The position numbers were made by a program, and so were the translations under genes. Shown here piece by piece: positions 42,537 through 52,010 of a DNA stretch of 64,000 nt (positions are counted from its first letter, which is position 1; each line of letters begins with the position of its first letter). The notes beneath the pieces were generated by a model. That model did not search any database and was not told the DNA's origin. It saw only the letters and a program-made list of their open reading frames with translations. Origin of the DNA: JAAYYM01 sp964483155 (GTDB lineage: Bacteria; Bacillota; Clostridia; Lachnospirales; Lachnospiraceae); the NCBI GenBank assembly GCA_964483155.1, contig CAZAAC010000005.1:1-64000 (forward strand). The letters are read 5' to 3'.

Positions 42537-45500
42537 TTATTCCACACTTTTTAATGATTCAATCATATTTATCCTGCGCAGTTTAAAATGCATGACAATA
42601 TTTACAATAACTGAAAAGGTAAATGTCAACATGATACTATATAGATAACTCATAAAATTAATATTACGGCCAAACATCATAATATCTATTTCTGCCGTAA
42701 TTATGACAAATTGATGTAGTATCAGTCCCATTACAATTCCTGCAATTGTTCCAAATATCGTAAGGATAATATTTTCACGATTCATATATGCGCTTACTTC
42801 ACTATCAAAAAACCCTAATACTTTTAAAGTTGCCAATTCCCTTTTACGCTCATTGACGTTAATGCTGTTCAGATTATAAAGCACAACAAATGCCAGTAAA
42901 CCAGCAGATACTACAAGCACATAAATAATCATATTGATGCTCTTAAGCATATTGCGAACTCTCTCTGCCGTACCACTATAAAAAGCAATGCCAGCTACAG
43001 AATCTAGTTCCATGTAGTCAGCTCCCATTTGCATTTCCATATTCTTTTCATTAGAAGCATTATTTAATAAAATTTCACTATATTCTATTGATTTTTTAAA
43101 TGTCTGCTCATAAAGACTGCTGCTCATATAGATATAATGCATAAAGTAGTTTTCGGTAATTGCAGAAACTTCTACCTGTACGTCGGCACTATCATCCTCC
43201 TTAAGTGTAATCAAATCTCCTACCTTAACATCGAGCAGTGTTGCTAGTTTTTCTGTAATAATGACACCCTCATCATTAAGTTTATACTTTTCATGTGTCA
43301 CTCTATTTCTAAAAATAATAAAATCAGAAATTTTATCATTGTCTTCAGGTATAATTAAATAGCCACTTTTTATAATATTACTCGCTTGTGCATCTACTGC
43401 TATCTGCTTTCCATACATTTGGCTGTCGACTCGCTTATCCTCCAAAAGAGTATGGTATAAAAGCTCTTTCTCTTTATCCGTAGCTTTTTCTTCTATTGCA
43501 ATATCGGCATCATAAGTACGAATTTCTCCAAACTGAAGATCACCAATTGCTACAATTGAATCTTTAATTCCAAACCCCACTAGCAATAGTGCTGTGCAAC
43601 CGCCAATTCCAAATACTGTCATTAAAAATCTCTTTTTGTATCTAATAAGATTACGTATTGTTGATTTTTGTGTGAAATTTAATTTTTTCCATATAAACAC
43701 AATACGTTCAACAAACACTCTTTTTCCTGCCTTTGGCGTGACAGGACGCATTAAAACAGATGGCATGACAGCAAATTCCTTGTAACATGCAAATAATGTG
43801 GCAACCGTAGTGCAAAATACTGCTGCCAAAGTCGAGCTGAGTGAATACCATGCATTCAGAGGAGACATGATCACTGGCAAATTATCATATAAAATTGCAT
43901 AACTACTTATGATAATCGGTGGTAAAATTTTCTGTCCTAAAACCAGACCTAAACCACTTCCTAGTAAGCTTGCCAATAAAGCATATAGCAAGTACTTCCC
44001 TGCAATGCTCATATTATTATAGCCAAGTGCTCTGAGCGTACCGATTTGCGTTCTCTCTTCTTCGACCATACGCGTCATAGTCGTTAAAGATACAAGTGCT
44101 GCTACCAGAAAAAAGAGGAATGGAAATACTTCTCCTATTGCTCCTATTCTGTCTGCATCTTGCCCGTATTCCACATATGTCCTTATATAGTCTCTGTCAA
44201 GCACATGCCACTTTGGAATCTCTAACTCCGCTACCTTTTTTTTGCCATCTGCAATATCTACTTTTGCATCCGACAGTTTAATATCTGCCTCTTCCTTTGC
44301 TTCATAATACTTTTTTTCACCATCTTTATATTCATATTCCGCCTCTGCTAATTTATGTTCTGCTTCAGCCAGATCCACTTTTGCTTTTTCTAATTTCTTT
44401 TTCCCATCTGTCAGTTCCTGAATCCCTTCCTCATAGTCTTGTAGTCCGTCACTATACTCAATCAGACCCTCCTGCCATTCTTTTTCTGCATCTGCTAAAT
44501 CCTGTTCTCCATAAATAATATCATACTCTGCAGTATGAATTTTATCCCATGCTTCTTTTATTTCTGCTTCTTTCTCTTCTATTTTTTTCTTGGATAAATT
44601 TAATTTTTGCCATCCTACAGCAATTTCGTCTTTTTTGATAGAAACAGTCGAAAGAGATGCCGATATGATTCCAATGTCTGCAGTTACCAGTCCATTAATC
44701 GTAGCCACTTCTGTATCAGGTAGGGTTTGGATTGCACTTACATTTACGAGTAATGCTGCCAGTGAAGCTGCTACTCCCATACTCTCTAATTTTCCCTGTG
44801 TAATTCCAGTTTGATTAAAATAGGTGGCTACTGCAACTAATGCATCACGTTTTACTGTCAATCCCGCTGCATCATTTCCTGCAGTTGATGCATTAATAAT
44901 TGCATTATTTAGTGAATTGAGCGTATTCTCCTGCGTAACTAATTGCTTCTCACCCTCACTTAACTCTGCTTCATTAACAGCAATTTTGCTTTTCCCCTCG
45001 TTAAGTGTTCTTTCACCCTCTTCTAATTTTTGTTTTTGACTCATGACCTCGGTTCTTGCGTCAGCACTTTTCTTCCAATTTTCGTCTAATTCCACACGTC
45101 CATCATCTAATTCTTTTTTTGCGTCGATGAGTTCTTTCTTTGCGTCCAAAAGCTCTTCTTCTCCCTCAACCACATTTGCTTCGCTATCTGACAGCTTCTG
45201 TTTTCCATCGGCAAGTTCAACTTTTCCCTCTTCTAATTTTTGTTTCCCTTCATCCAATTCTTGCTTTGCATCATCTAATTCCTGCTCTGCATCTTCTACT
45301 TTTTTCTCTCCATCTTCTATTTTTTGATTTGATTCTTTTACGACTTCTCTATAACGAAGCATACAGCGTTTATCAGAAATCGCTTCAATACTATCAACAA
45401 CTTCTTCTACTTTTTGATCATATTCGTTTGAGTAACTGGTTAATATCAAGGCATCCTTAACTCTTACGTATATTTCTGTATATGCTTCTAATGTAAAATC

Positions 45501-46109
45501 AGATGGCGTAATAATTAGAAAACTGTTCAATTCCCCACTTCCTATAGAGGAACTGCCCCGTTCAAAGGATAAATAATAGGAAGATGTTCCTGTTCCTACA
45601 ATTGTGTACTCTTCACATTTCAACGACTCTTCCAGCGGGTCTTCTGTCCCCGTTTTTACTGTAATTACATCTCCGATCTGATATCCCGTCGTATTCATAA
45701 AAACGACATCCGCTAGACATTCCCCTGTTTTTTTAGGCATCCTGCCTTCCTTAACAGATATTAAATTCATATTGTCTTGTAAAGACATCATTTTTACAAC
45801 CAATTGCGCACTTTCCGTGTCACACAAAACATCCTGGGAGTAAGAAGCGATTGCATCTTCTACACCTTTTATTGCAGTAATAGAACTTAAATCTTTATCT
45901 GTCAGTCCTAAATCTGACAATACTCGAATATCCATCAATCTGCTTTCGTCATAAAAAGCATCTGCTGATAATTGCATATCTGGTTTTGTTGCTCGAACTC
46001 CCGAAAAAAAAGCCACGCCTAGTGTAACGATTAATAAAATCGAAAAAAACCGGTTATAGCTTCTTTTTATTTCTATATAAAAATCTTTTCTAAGTGCTTT
46101 CTTTTTCAT
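42537..46109 (-). CDS. Large FtsX/MacB-type ABC transporter permease with extracellular coiled coil
   Basis: A 1190-residue permease. An N-terminal membrane segment (about 16-36) is followed by a MacB-like domain to residue 240. A heptad-rich coiled coil fills about residues 255-400 and 490-640 (for example EKKVEDAEQELDDAKQELDE), and three FtsX-type membrane segments follow (about 660-780). A second soluble domain and the last three membrane segments end it. Such proteins are mechanotransmission or export permeases, often for lipids or peptides; the cargo is unknown. The gene follows its ATPase by 6 bp. The coiled coil suggests contact with the cell wall or a partner protein. Confidence 0.86.
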   Translation of the reverse strand: MKKKALRKDFYIEIKRSYNRFFSILLIVTLGVAFFSGVRATKPDMQLSADAFYDESRLMDIRVLSDLGLTDKDLSSITAIKGVEDAIASYSQDVLCDTESAQLVVKMMSLQDNMNLISVKEGRMPKKTGECLADVVFMNTTGYQIGDVITVKTGTEDPLEESLKCEEYTIVGTGTSSYYLSFERGSSSIGSGELNSFLIITPSDFTLEAYTEIYVRVKDALILTSYSNEYDQKVEEVVDSIEAISDKRCMLRYREVVKESNQKIEDGEKKVEDAEQELDDAKQELDEGKQKLEEGKVELADGKQKLSDSEANVVEGEEELLDAKKELIDAKKELDDGRVELDENWKKSADARTEVMSQKQKLEEGERTLNEGKSKIAVNEAELSEGEKQLVTQENTLNSLNNAIINASTAGNDAAGLTVKRDALVAVATYFNQTGITQGKLESMGVAASLAALLVNVSAIQTLPDTEVATINGLVTADIGIISASLSTVSIKKDEIAVGWQKLNLSKKKIEEKEAEIKEAWDKIHTAEYDIIYGEQDLADAEKEWQEGLIEYSDGLQDYEEGIQELTDGKKKLEKAKVDLAEAEHKLAEAEYEYKDGEKKYYEAKEEADIKLSDAKVDIADGKKKVAELEIPKWHVLDRDYIRTYVEYGQDADRIGAIGEVFPFLFFLVAALVSLTTMTRMVEEERTQIGTLRALGYNNMSIAGKYLLYALLASLLGSGLGLVLGQKILPPIIISSYAILYDNLPVIMSPLNAWYSLSSTLAAVFCTTVATLFACYKEFAVMPSVLMRPVTPKAGKRVFVERIVFIWKKLNFTQKSTIRNLIRYKKRFLMTVFGIGGCTALLLVGFGIKDSIVAIGDLQFGEIRTYDADIAIEEKATDKEKELLYHTLLEDKRVDSQMYGKQIAVDAQASNIIKSGYLIIPEDNDKISDFIIFRNRVTHEKYKLNDEGVIITEKLATLLDVKVGDLITLKEDDSADVQVEVSAITENYFMHYIYMSSSLYEQTFKKSIEYSEILLNNASNEKNMEMQMGADYMELDSVAGIAFYSGTAERVRNMLKSINMIIYVLVVSAGLLAFVVLYNLNSINVNERKRELATLKVLGFFDSEVSAYMNRENIILTIFGTIAGIVMGLILHQFVIITAEIDIMMFGRNINFMSYLYSIMLTFTFSVIVNIVMHFKLRRINMIESLKSVE

Positions 46110-46115
46110 ACCCTT

Positions 46116-46820
46116 TTACCATTCTATTGTATCAATAGAAACTGGACTCTCATTTTTTATAATACTGCTTACTTTTCCATTCTTAATCTTAATCATGCGG
46201 TCGGCAATCGGCGCTATTGCAGAATTATGCGTAATTACAATTACCGTCATACCTTTTTCTCTACATGTATCCTGTAAAAGCTTTAGAATTGCTTTCCCTG
46301 TATTATAATCAAGTGCACCTGTTGGTTCATCACATAAAAGCAACTTTGGATTTTTTGCCAGTGCACGTGCAATAGCAACTCTCTGTTGCTCACCCCCAGA
46401 TAGCTGTGCAGGAAAGTTATCTACTCTCTCACCTAGTCCAATATCTTTCATGACAGAAACAGCATCCAGCGGATTTTTGCTAATTTGCATTGCCAGTTCA
46501 ACATTTTCAAGTGCCGTAAGATTTTGTACCAAATTATAAAATTGAAAAACAAATCCAATTGCCTCTCTTCTATAAGAAGTTAATTGTTTATTCTTAAATT
46601 TACTAATCTCTATTCCATCAACAATAATGGTACCACTCGTACAGGTATCCATACCGCCAAGCATATTGAGAACTGTTGTTTTTCCTGCGCCAGACGGCCC
46701 CACAATTACAACAAATTCTCCTTTTTCAATTTCAAAATCAATACCATCTACTGCACGTATTTCAACTTCGCCCATCTGGTATATTTTTTTAACATCATTA
46801 AGTTTGACAAAAGTGCTCAT
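46116..46820 (-). CDS. ABC transporter ATP-binding protein (LolD/MacB-like)
   Basis: A 234-residue ATPase with Walker A GPSGAGKTT, signature LSGGEQQR, Walker B LLCDEPTGALD and H-loop VITHNSAI. The GAL(D) and EPTGALD pattern is typical of the partner of FtsX-like permeases. It energises the large permease that follows. TTTAGGAG before the ATG. Confidence 0.92.
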   Translation of the reverse strand: MSTFVKLNDVKKIYQMGEVEIRAVDGIDFEIEKGEFVVIVGPSGAGKTTVLNMLGGMDTCTSGTIIVDGIEISKFKNKQLTSYRREAIGFVFQFYNLVQNLTALENVELAMQISKNPLDAVSVMKDIGLGERVDNFPAQLSGGEQQRVAIARALAKNPKLLLCDEPTGALDYNTGKAILKLLQDTCREKGMTVIVITHNSAIAPIADRMIKIKNGKVSSIIKNESPVSIDTIEW

Positions 46821-46900
46821 GTTTCTATCATCTCCTAAAACATACTCTGACTATTACAACAAATCTATATTTTTCTAGTATAAACAATTTAATAAGAATA

Positions 46901-46924
46901 GAGAATGTGCCTTAACACATTCTC
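46901..46924 (-). terminator. Terminator of the DUF6465 gene
   Basis: Perfect 9-bp stem (46901-46909 with 46916-46924, GAGAATGTG and its complement), 6-base loop, followed on the minus strand by U-rich TATTCTTATT. Confidence 0.65.
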
Positions 46925-46950
46925 CCATTCTTTGTCTCTATATCTGCTTT

Positions 46951-47259
46951 CTATATTTCAAATCTACCACTAACTTTTTCATTTATTACATAGTAAACAG
47001 CACTTTCTTCAAACTTCACATAAACATCAATACTTTTGATTGCTGCTTTATTACCTGCTTCTTTATAAGCTGCTTTTACGCGATCCATTAAGTCCACTTT
47101 CTCAAAATCCTTACCTAGAAATTGAATATAGAACCTCTCTTTCATAACTGCTGTCTCTTTTTTGCTCGCTGACGTTACTTTTTTTGCTGATACTACCTCT
47201 TTTTTTACTGATGAAGATACTTTTTTTGCTGGCGTCGCTACTTTTTTTGCTTTTTCCAT
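46951..47259 (-). CDS. DUF6465 family protein
   Basis: A 102-residue protein. The first 35 residues are a Lys/Ala/Ser/Val-rich basic tail (KKVATPAKKVSSSVKK), reminiscent of histone-like nucleic acid-binding tails. The rest (MKERFYIQFLGKDFEKVDLMDR to VSGRFEI) is a small alpha/beta domain that I recall as DUF6465. The function is unknown; the tail suggests nucleic acid or anionic wall-polymer binding. AAAGGAG precedes the ATG; 53 bp downstream of the transaldolase gene. Confidence 0.72.
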   Translation of the reverse strand: MEKAKKVATPAKKVSSSVKKEVVSAKKVTSASKKETAVMKERFYIQFLGKDFEKVDLMDRVKAAYKEAGNKAAIKSIDVYVKFEESAVYYVINEKVSGRFEI

Positions 47260-47312
47260 AACAGTCTCCTTTCAACTTGCTTTGTCTTAGTCAAATTATT
47301 TTATCATCTATA

Positions 47313-48029
47313 TTAAATAATTGAAAATCCCAAGCTCTGTCCATCATTTACAAACATCTGGACTGTTTCAAGTGATAGTTGTGTTAAATCCTTTCCAAGC
47401 ATAGGAAGTTTCGCAAGTATTGCATTCGTCACAGTTACAATATCTGTTCCACACTCATCCGCCTGTATGATATTATAGACCTCACGACAACTCGCCCAAA
47501 GCGATTCTGTACCTGGCTTTGTTTTGCAAAGTGCCGCAACCTCTTTCATAAGTAACATGGCATCCACACCAGTGTCCATAATCCGGCCAGCAAATACTGA
47601 TACCACATTTTGTGTGTTTGGTGAAAAGGCAGCTACTGTTTCTTCGACCTGCTTCATTGTCATAATTGCAGTAACATTCAATTTTAATCCTGCTGCAGAT
47701 AATTTTTTTATTAAAGGAATACTTGATTCTCCCTTTGAATTCGTAATTGGAATTTTCACATAAACATTATCTCCTAATGTTGAAATCACTTTTGCCTCTT
47801 TTTCCATTGTATCGAAATCATCTGCGAACACCTCCAGTGAAAGTGGCAAATCGGGAATCGCCGTGATTGCATCTTTTGCAAAAGTCACATAATCACTTAT
47901 CCCAGCTTTTTTCATCAATGTCGGGTTCGTCGTAAAACCTTTTACATAACCCTTTTTATATTCCTCTATCATGCCATCAATATCAGCGCCATCAGCAAAT
48001 ACTTTTATTTTCAAATTTTTAAATTCCAT
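47313..48029 (-). CDS. Transaldolase/fructose-6-phosphate aldolase family protein
   Basis: A 238-residue Schiff-base aldolase of the short (subfamily 3/FSA) type. The catalytic Lys is in NVYVKIPITN (about residue 85), and TTNPTLMKK and NVTAIMT are conserved. Where FSA has Tyr (APYVNRID) this protein has Phe (SVFAGRIMD), the residue that favours transaldolase over aldolase activity. A transaldolase would interconvert sedoheptulose-7-phosphate, the substrate of GmhA, whose gene lies 69 bp upstream. The ATG at 48029 has GGGAGAGAGG; 48053 lacks a site. Confidence 0.82.
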   Translation of the reverse strand: MEFKNLKIKVFADGADIDGMIEEYKKGYVKGFTTNPTLMKKAGISDYVTFAKDAITAIPDLPLSLEVFADDFDTMEKEAKVISTLGDNVYVKIPITNSKGESSIPLIKKLSAAGLKLNVTAIMTMKQVEETVAAFSPNTQNVVSVFAGRIMDTGVDAMLLMKEVAALCKTKPGTESLWASCREVYNIIQADECGTDIVTVTNAILAKLPMLGKDLTQLSLETVQMFVNDGQSLGFSII

Positions 48030-48098
48030 AATCCTCTCTCCCATCTGCTTCATGATTCCTATGTTTTGTCAAAATTTACAGTGCTTTCTTTTTTAACT

Positions 48099-48665
48099 TT
48101 ACTCATTTATGGCATTTACCATCAGATGCCATACAATGCCCTGCCAACCTTCAGCATGTGGTGTGATTCTCTTTTCTGCAACCACCGGAATTAATACACA
48201 TGCATCCGATACCTGCTTTGCATATCCCCCTGTCCGCGATACGATAGAGATAACCTTCGCCCCTCTTTCTTTACCCAGCTTCAGTGCATTTACAATATTT
48301 AAAGAAGTCGTCTCACTTCCACCGCCAACCGATAATACCATAATGGTATCATTTTTGTTAATCCTTGATACTTTTAGCCACTCCGTAAAAGTCGTTTCCC
48401 AGCCCTCATCATTTGTTCTGGCTGTTAGTTCTGATACATTATCTGTTGGTGCATACGTCTCAATCCCACCCAGTTTTCGAAAATCATTTACTGCATGTGA
48501 GGCATTTGCTGCACTTCCTCCAACACCTAATATAAACAGGCGACCTCCATTTGTTCTTGTTTCCTTGAGTATTTCTACCCCTTTCTCGATTTCCTCTTTG
48601 GAAACTGTTTCAACTATTTCCATCGTTTCCTTCAGATACTGCTCAATGTAACTCTTTGTGTTCAT
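48099..48665 (-). CDS. gmhA: Sedoheptulose-7-phosphate isomerase
   Basis: A 188-residue SIS-domain isomerase. It has LFILGVGGSAANASHAVNDF, with the His of the metal site near residue 57, SVGGGSETTS, and TPHAEGWQGIVWHLM near the C-terminus where the second metal ligands lie. It makes D-glycero-D-manno-heptose-7-phosphate. Compared with E. coli GmhA, an Asp and a Glu appear at positions held by Glu65 and Gln172; the alignment is by eye. AAAGGAGG precedes the ATG at 48665; the longer frame overlaps the previous gene. Confidence 0.85.
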   Translation of the reverse strand: MNTKSYIEQYLKETMEIVETVSKEEIEKGVEILKETRTNGGRLFILGVGGSAANASHAVNDFRKLGGIETYAPTDNVSELTARTNDEGWETTFTEWLKVSRINKNDTIMVLSVGGGSETTSLNIVNALKLGKERGAKVISIVSRTGGYAKQVSDACVLIPVVAEKRITPHAEGWQGIVWHLMVNAINE

Positions 48666-48702
48666 ATTTGCTTCCTCCTTTTCTCTTCGCACAAATATAT
48701 CG

Positions 48703-50049
48703 TTAATTGCATCTTGCTCCATTATCGTTAGCCTCATATATTGGCAACCATTTTGCAAATAAATAAACATCAGAAAATATCATGTCTGGCTTATTACCTT
48801 CGAGCTGTTTACAGGAATCACATTTAAAATTCCCGATGAATATCGTATTCACACCTGCTGTTTTACCTGCTGCTATATCTGTATAGGAATCTCCTATCAT
48901 ATAGGATGCCTCCCAATTGATCCGATACTTTTCCTTTGCTTTTAAAAGGAGACCAGGTTTAGGTTTTCGGCAATCACAATCAGCAATCAAAAATTCCTCT
49001 TTAGTCATAGGTAGTTTTTTTGTAAAATGTGGACACATAAAAATGTCATCTACCTCTGCCCCCTGTTCTTTCAATAATTCAATAAAATAAGTGTTAATAT
49101 CATACAATTTTGCAAGTGTCGTCTTACCTTTTGCTGCTGCCGGCTGGTTAGTTACTATAAATATGTGATAGCCCTTCTCTTTCATTATCTTAAGTGCATC
49201 GGAAACCTTATCAAATAGCACGAACTCTGAAATCTTCAGAGGTGAATCCATCTGCTCGGTATCTTCATTAAATACAATTTCATTTAACACACCATCCCGA
49301 TCCAAAAATACCGCTGGATGATATTCATGAAAACGTTTACACACATATTTCTGAAACTCTGCGAGAGAGGAAGGACTTCCAATCTCGTAAAATCTCTTCG
49401 TAACAACATGTGCCACCATTTTTCCACTGACAGATAAACTGTTTTGTATTTCTGCAACATCAAACTTAACATTCTTTTCATATACCGAGAATAACTTTTT
49501 CTCGTATAAACAGATTCCATAATCAATATACGCCATCTCTGGAGTAGGATGATGCTTATCATATAAGACTAACTGTCCGTCTTCTACATGTGCATTGCTT
49601 TTGTCAAATTGATTATTATTTTTCAATACAGTCATAAGACCCTGCATCCCTTGCTGTTTGCCTTTTTCGTAGCGATAGAGCGTCTCTTCAAAATTGATGT
49701 CCATAAAGGAATCTCCGTACATTAAAATAAAATCATCTTCTAGATAATCATAGGCTCGTCTCACTGCACCACCCGTGCCCAGTAACGTCTCTCCATCATA
49801 GCAATATTGGATATTAATGCCTCGTGTAATGCCATCTTGATAGTAGTCCTCTATCATATCTGCACGATAACCAATCAAAAAAACAAATTTACAAAAACCC
49901 CATTGCATCATTAAATCCAATTGATAGTCAAAAAATGGTCTGCCTGCCACCTCTACGAGTGATTTAGGTCTCTCCTGCGTAAATTCCTTTAGCCTCGTTC
50001 CGAGACCACCCATCAACACAACAACCTGCATATCTTTCGGCTTTATCAT
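48703..50049 (-). CDS. Bifunctional heptose-1-phosphate nucleotidyltransferase and heptose-1,7-bisphosphate phosphatase (HddC-GmhB fusion)
   Basis: A 448-residue fusion. Residues 1-235 are a sugar nucleotidyltransferase with VVVLMGGLGTRLKEF, RPKSLVEVAGRPF and YGDSFMD, as in HddC (GDP transfer). Residues about 240-430 are a GmhB-type HAD phosphatase with VFLDRDGVLNE, the zinc ligands CPHF and CDCRKPKPG, and MIGDSYTDI. The two steps are normally separate genes in the GDP-heptose route. The start overlaps the end of hddA. The anomer and nucleotide are inferred from the HddA partner. Confidence 0.85.
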   Translation of the reverse strand: MIKPKDMQVVVLMGGLGTRLKEFTQERPKSLVEVAGRPFFDYQLDLMMQWGFCKFVFLIGYRADMIEDYYQDGITRGINIQYCYDGETLLGTGGAVRRAYDYLEDDFILMYGDSFMDINFEETLYRYEKGKQQGMQGLMTVLKNNNQFDKSNAHVEDGQLVLYDKHHPTPEMAYIDYGICLYEKKLFSVYEKNVKFDVAEIQNSLSVSGKMVAHVVTKRFYEIGSPSSLAEFQKYVCKRFHEYHPAVFLDRDGVLNEIVFNEDTEQMDSPLKISEFVLFDKVSDALKIMKEKGYHIFIVTNQPAAAKGKTTLAKLYDINTYFIELLKEQGAEVDDIFMCPHFTKKLPMTKEEFLIADCDCRKPKPGLLLKAKEKYRINWEASYMIGDSYTDIAAGKTAGVNTIFIGNFKCDSCKQLEGNKPDMIFSDVYLFAKWLPIYEANDNGARCN

Positions 50050-51020
50050 AAAATCTTTGACCCTTCCTTTTCAAATCTGAATCTTACTTCTGTCATCCCT
50101 GTCTTGCTCATTGCTTGACGTAATTTTACCTTATCATTCGCGTAGAACATTAAAAAGCCTCCACCACCAGCACCAATCATTTTACCACCTAGTGCCCCGT
50201 TTTTCATTGCAAGATCATACCACTCATCAATGACGGGATTACTCATACCACCAGAACGCTTTTTCTTATGCTCCCAATGTATATTCATTATATCTGCAAA
50301 TGTATTCAGATCTCCTTTTTCAAAAGCTGCTTTACTTTGATAACCAAGATCTTTTACAAAATGAAGGTTCTGAATCATATCGGAATCATGTTCTTTGCTC
50401 TTCTTATCCTGTTCTTCCAAAATACTGCCTGCAGAGCGTGAAAATCCTGTAAAATAAAGAATCAGATTGTCTTCAAGATTATATAATGTCTCATTTGTTA
50501 CATTTAATGGGTCAACCCATACATATCCATCTTTATGGAAATTCATACAAGTAATGCCCCCATAAGCAGCAATATATTGATCCTGTTTTCCAATTGGCTC
50601 GTGAAGTCTATTCATTTCTATCTCACAAGCTTCTTCTGCTAGTGTACGGGTACTGACGATATTTCCTTTCATAGCATGCAATGCCTTGAGCAAAGCTGTC
50701 GTAAAACTGCTTGAAGATCCCAGGCCTGTTCCAGCCGGAATATCCGCCATAGAGCATATTTCAAGATTTGTAGAATAGATGTCCAGCATCTTCAATGCCT
50801 CTCTGACAATAGGATGTTGAATCTCATCGACATTTTTCACCTTCTCGAACTTGGAATACTTAAGCAGTATTTCCTTCTCAAAAGTCTGATGTAATGTAAT
50901 ATAAACATACTTGTCAATTGCCGCTGAAATCAAAAACCCCTCATGCTCTTCATAATAAGATGGTAAATCAGTTCCACCTCCACCAAGTGAAATTCTAAGT
51001 GGACTACGAGATATAATCAT
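50046..51020 (-). CDS. hddA: D-glycero-alpha-D-manno-heptose-7-phosphate kinase
   Basis: A 324-residue GHMP kinase. It has MIISRSPLRISLGGGGTDL at the start, the ATP-binding PAGTGLGSSSSFTTALL near residue 94 and the C-terminal GGKMIGAGGGGFLMFY. The specific GGGGTDLPSYYEEH start is typical of HddA. It makes the alpha-1,7-bisphosphate used in the GDP-heptose route, unlike HldE of the ADP-heptose route. Start at ATG 51020 with GGAGGAAA; 29 bp after the epimerase gene. Confidence 0.87.
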   Translation of the reverse strand: MIISRSPLRISLGGGGTDLPSYYEEHEGFLISAAIDKYVYITLHQTFEKEILLKYSKFEKVKNVDEIQHPIVREALKMLDIYSTNLEICSMADIPAGTGLGSSSSFTTALLKALHAMKGNIVSTRTLAEEACEIEMNRLHEPIGKQDQYIAAYGGITCMNFHKDGYVWVDPLNVTNETLYNLEDNLILYFTGFSRSAGSILEEQDKKSKEHDSDMIQNLHFVKDLGYQSKAAFEKGDLNTFADIMNIHWEHKKKRSGGMSNPVIDEWYDLAMKNGALGGKMIGAGGGGFLMFYANDKVKLRQAMSKTGMTEVRFRFEKEGSKIL

Positions 51021-51049
51021 ACTCTATTTCCTCCTGCACTATATAGTAA

Positions 51050-52009
51050 TCAGTCTTCGCGGTCAAATACCCATGAATTTGCTTTCAGATACTCAACCGT
51101 CTTAATAATGCCTTCCGAGATACTGTATTGCGGCCTCCAGCCAAGAGAACGAACCTTCTTTGTATCAAGATAAATAAAAGGATTATCGCCTACCCAGCCT
51201 CTCTTACCACCCTCATAGCTACGTGTAGGTGCTATCCCAAGTTTGCTCGTAATCCATCCTATGGAATCATTGACTTCGCAGTATTCATCCGTTCCCAAAT
51301 TATAAATATTTACCTTTTCATTAGCATTACGGATAACAGTCAAAATTGCTTCCATACAATCACCCACATACAAATATGATTTTCTCTGTTTTCCATCCCC
51401 TAGTATATATAAATTTGTTGGATCTTTTTCTAATCTATGATAAAAATCAAAAACATGGCCATGTGTATAGCGTTCGCCTAATATGGACACAAATCTGAAT
51501 ATGTATGCCTGAAATCCAAATCCCTCCGCATATGCGGCAATTAAGCCTTCACAGGCTAGCTTAGATGCTCCATATAATGATGTCTGTATTGGAAATGGTG
51601 CATCTTCAGGTGTTGGAATCATTTCAGCTTCACCATATACAGAACCTGTTGATGAAAAACCAATTCTCTTGATTTCATTAGCACGCATTGCCTCTAGCAC
51701 ATTATAGGTTGCAATCGTGTTTTGTTCCAAATCCTTTCTTGGATGCTCACAACCCATTCTAACATCTGCATTCGCCGCAAAATGAAATACAAACTCACAA
51801 CCTGCCATTGCTTCGGTCATTGTCGGGAGATCAAGCGTGTCTCCTTCTACCAGCCTAAATCTATCGTTCTTCAATGCATCTTCAAGAAACTCTCTTCTAC
51901 CTGTTACAAAATTATCGTATACCACCACTTCATTTTCCGGTTCCGAAAGTAATCTATCCACCATATTAGAACCAATAAATCCAGCACCACCTGTTATAAA
52001 GTACTTCAT
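51050..52009 (-). CDS. NAD-dependent epimerase/dehydratase (extended SDR)
   Basis: About 319 residues with a Rossmann fold. It has MKYFITGGAGFIGSNMVDRL (NAD-binding GxxGxxG), FHFAANADVRM and the catalytic Tyr-Lys pair in SLYGASKLACEG near residue 148, with FSSTGSVYGEA supplying the Ser/Thr. It resembles UDP-glucose 4-epimerases, but in a heptose operon it may act on GDP-heptose or another nucleotide sugar. The ATG at 52009 has GGAGAAAT; 52051 overlaps the GT2 gene. Confidence 0.82.
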   Translation of the reverse strand: MKYFITGGAGFIGSNMVDRLLSEPENEVVVYDNFVTGRREFLEDALKNDRFRLVEGDTLDLPTMTEAMAGCEFVFHFAANADVRMGCEHPRKDLEQNTIATYNVLEAMRANEIKRIGFSSTGSVYGEAEMIPTPEDAPFPIQTSLYGASKLACEGLIAAYAEGFGFQAYIFRFVSILGERYTHGHVFDFYHRLEKDPTNLYILGDGKQRKSYLYVGDCMEAILTVIRNANEKVNIYNLGTDEYCEVNDSIGWITSKLGIAPTRSYEGGKRGWVGDNPFIYLDTKKVRSLGWRPQYSISEGIIKTVEYLKANSWVFDRED

Positions 52010-52010
52010 T

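Noticed and set aside
43594..45460. Several Ser/Phe-rich open frames on the plus strand opposite the large permease
   Set aside because: They are the antisense of the Glu/Lys-rich coiled coil; they lack ribosome binding sites and lie wholly within the permease gene.
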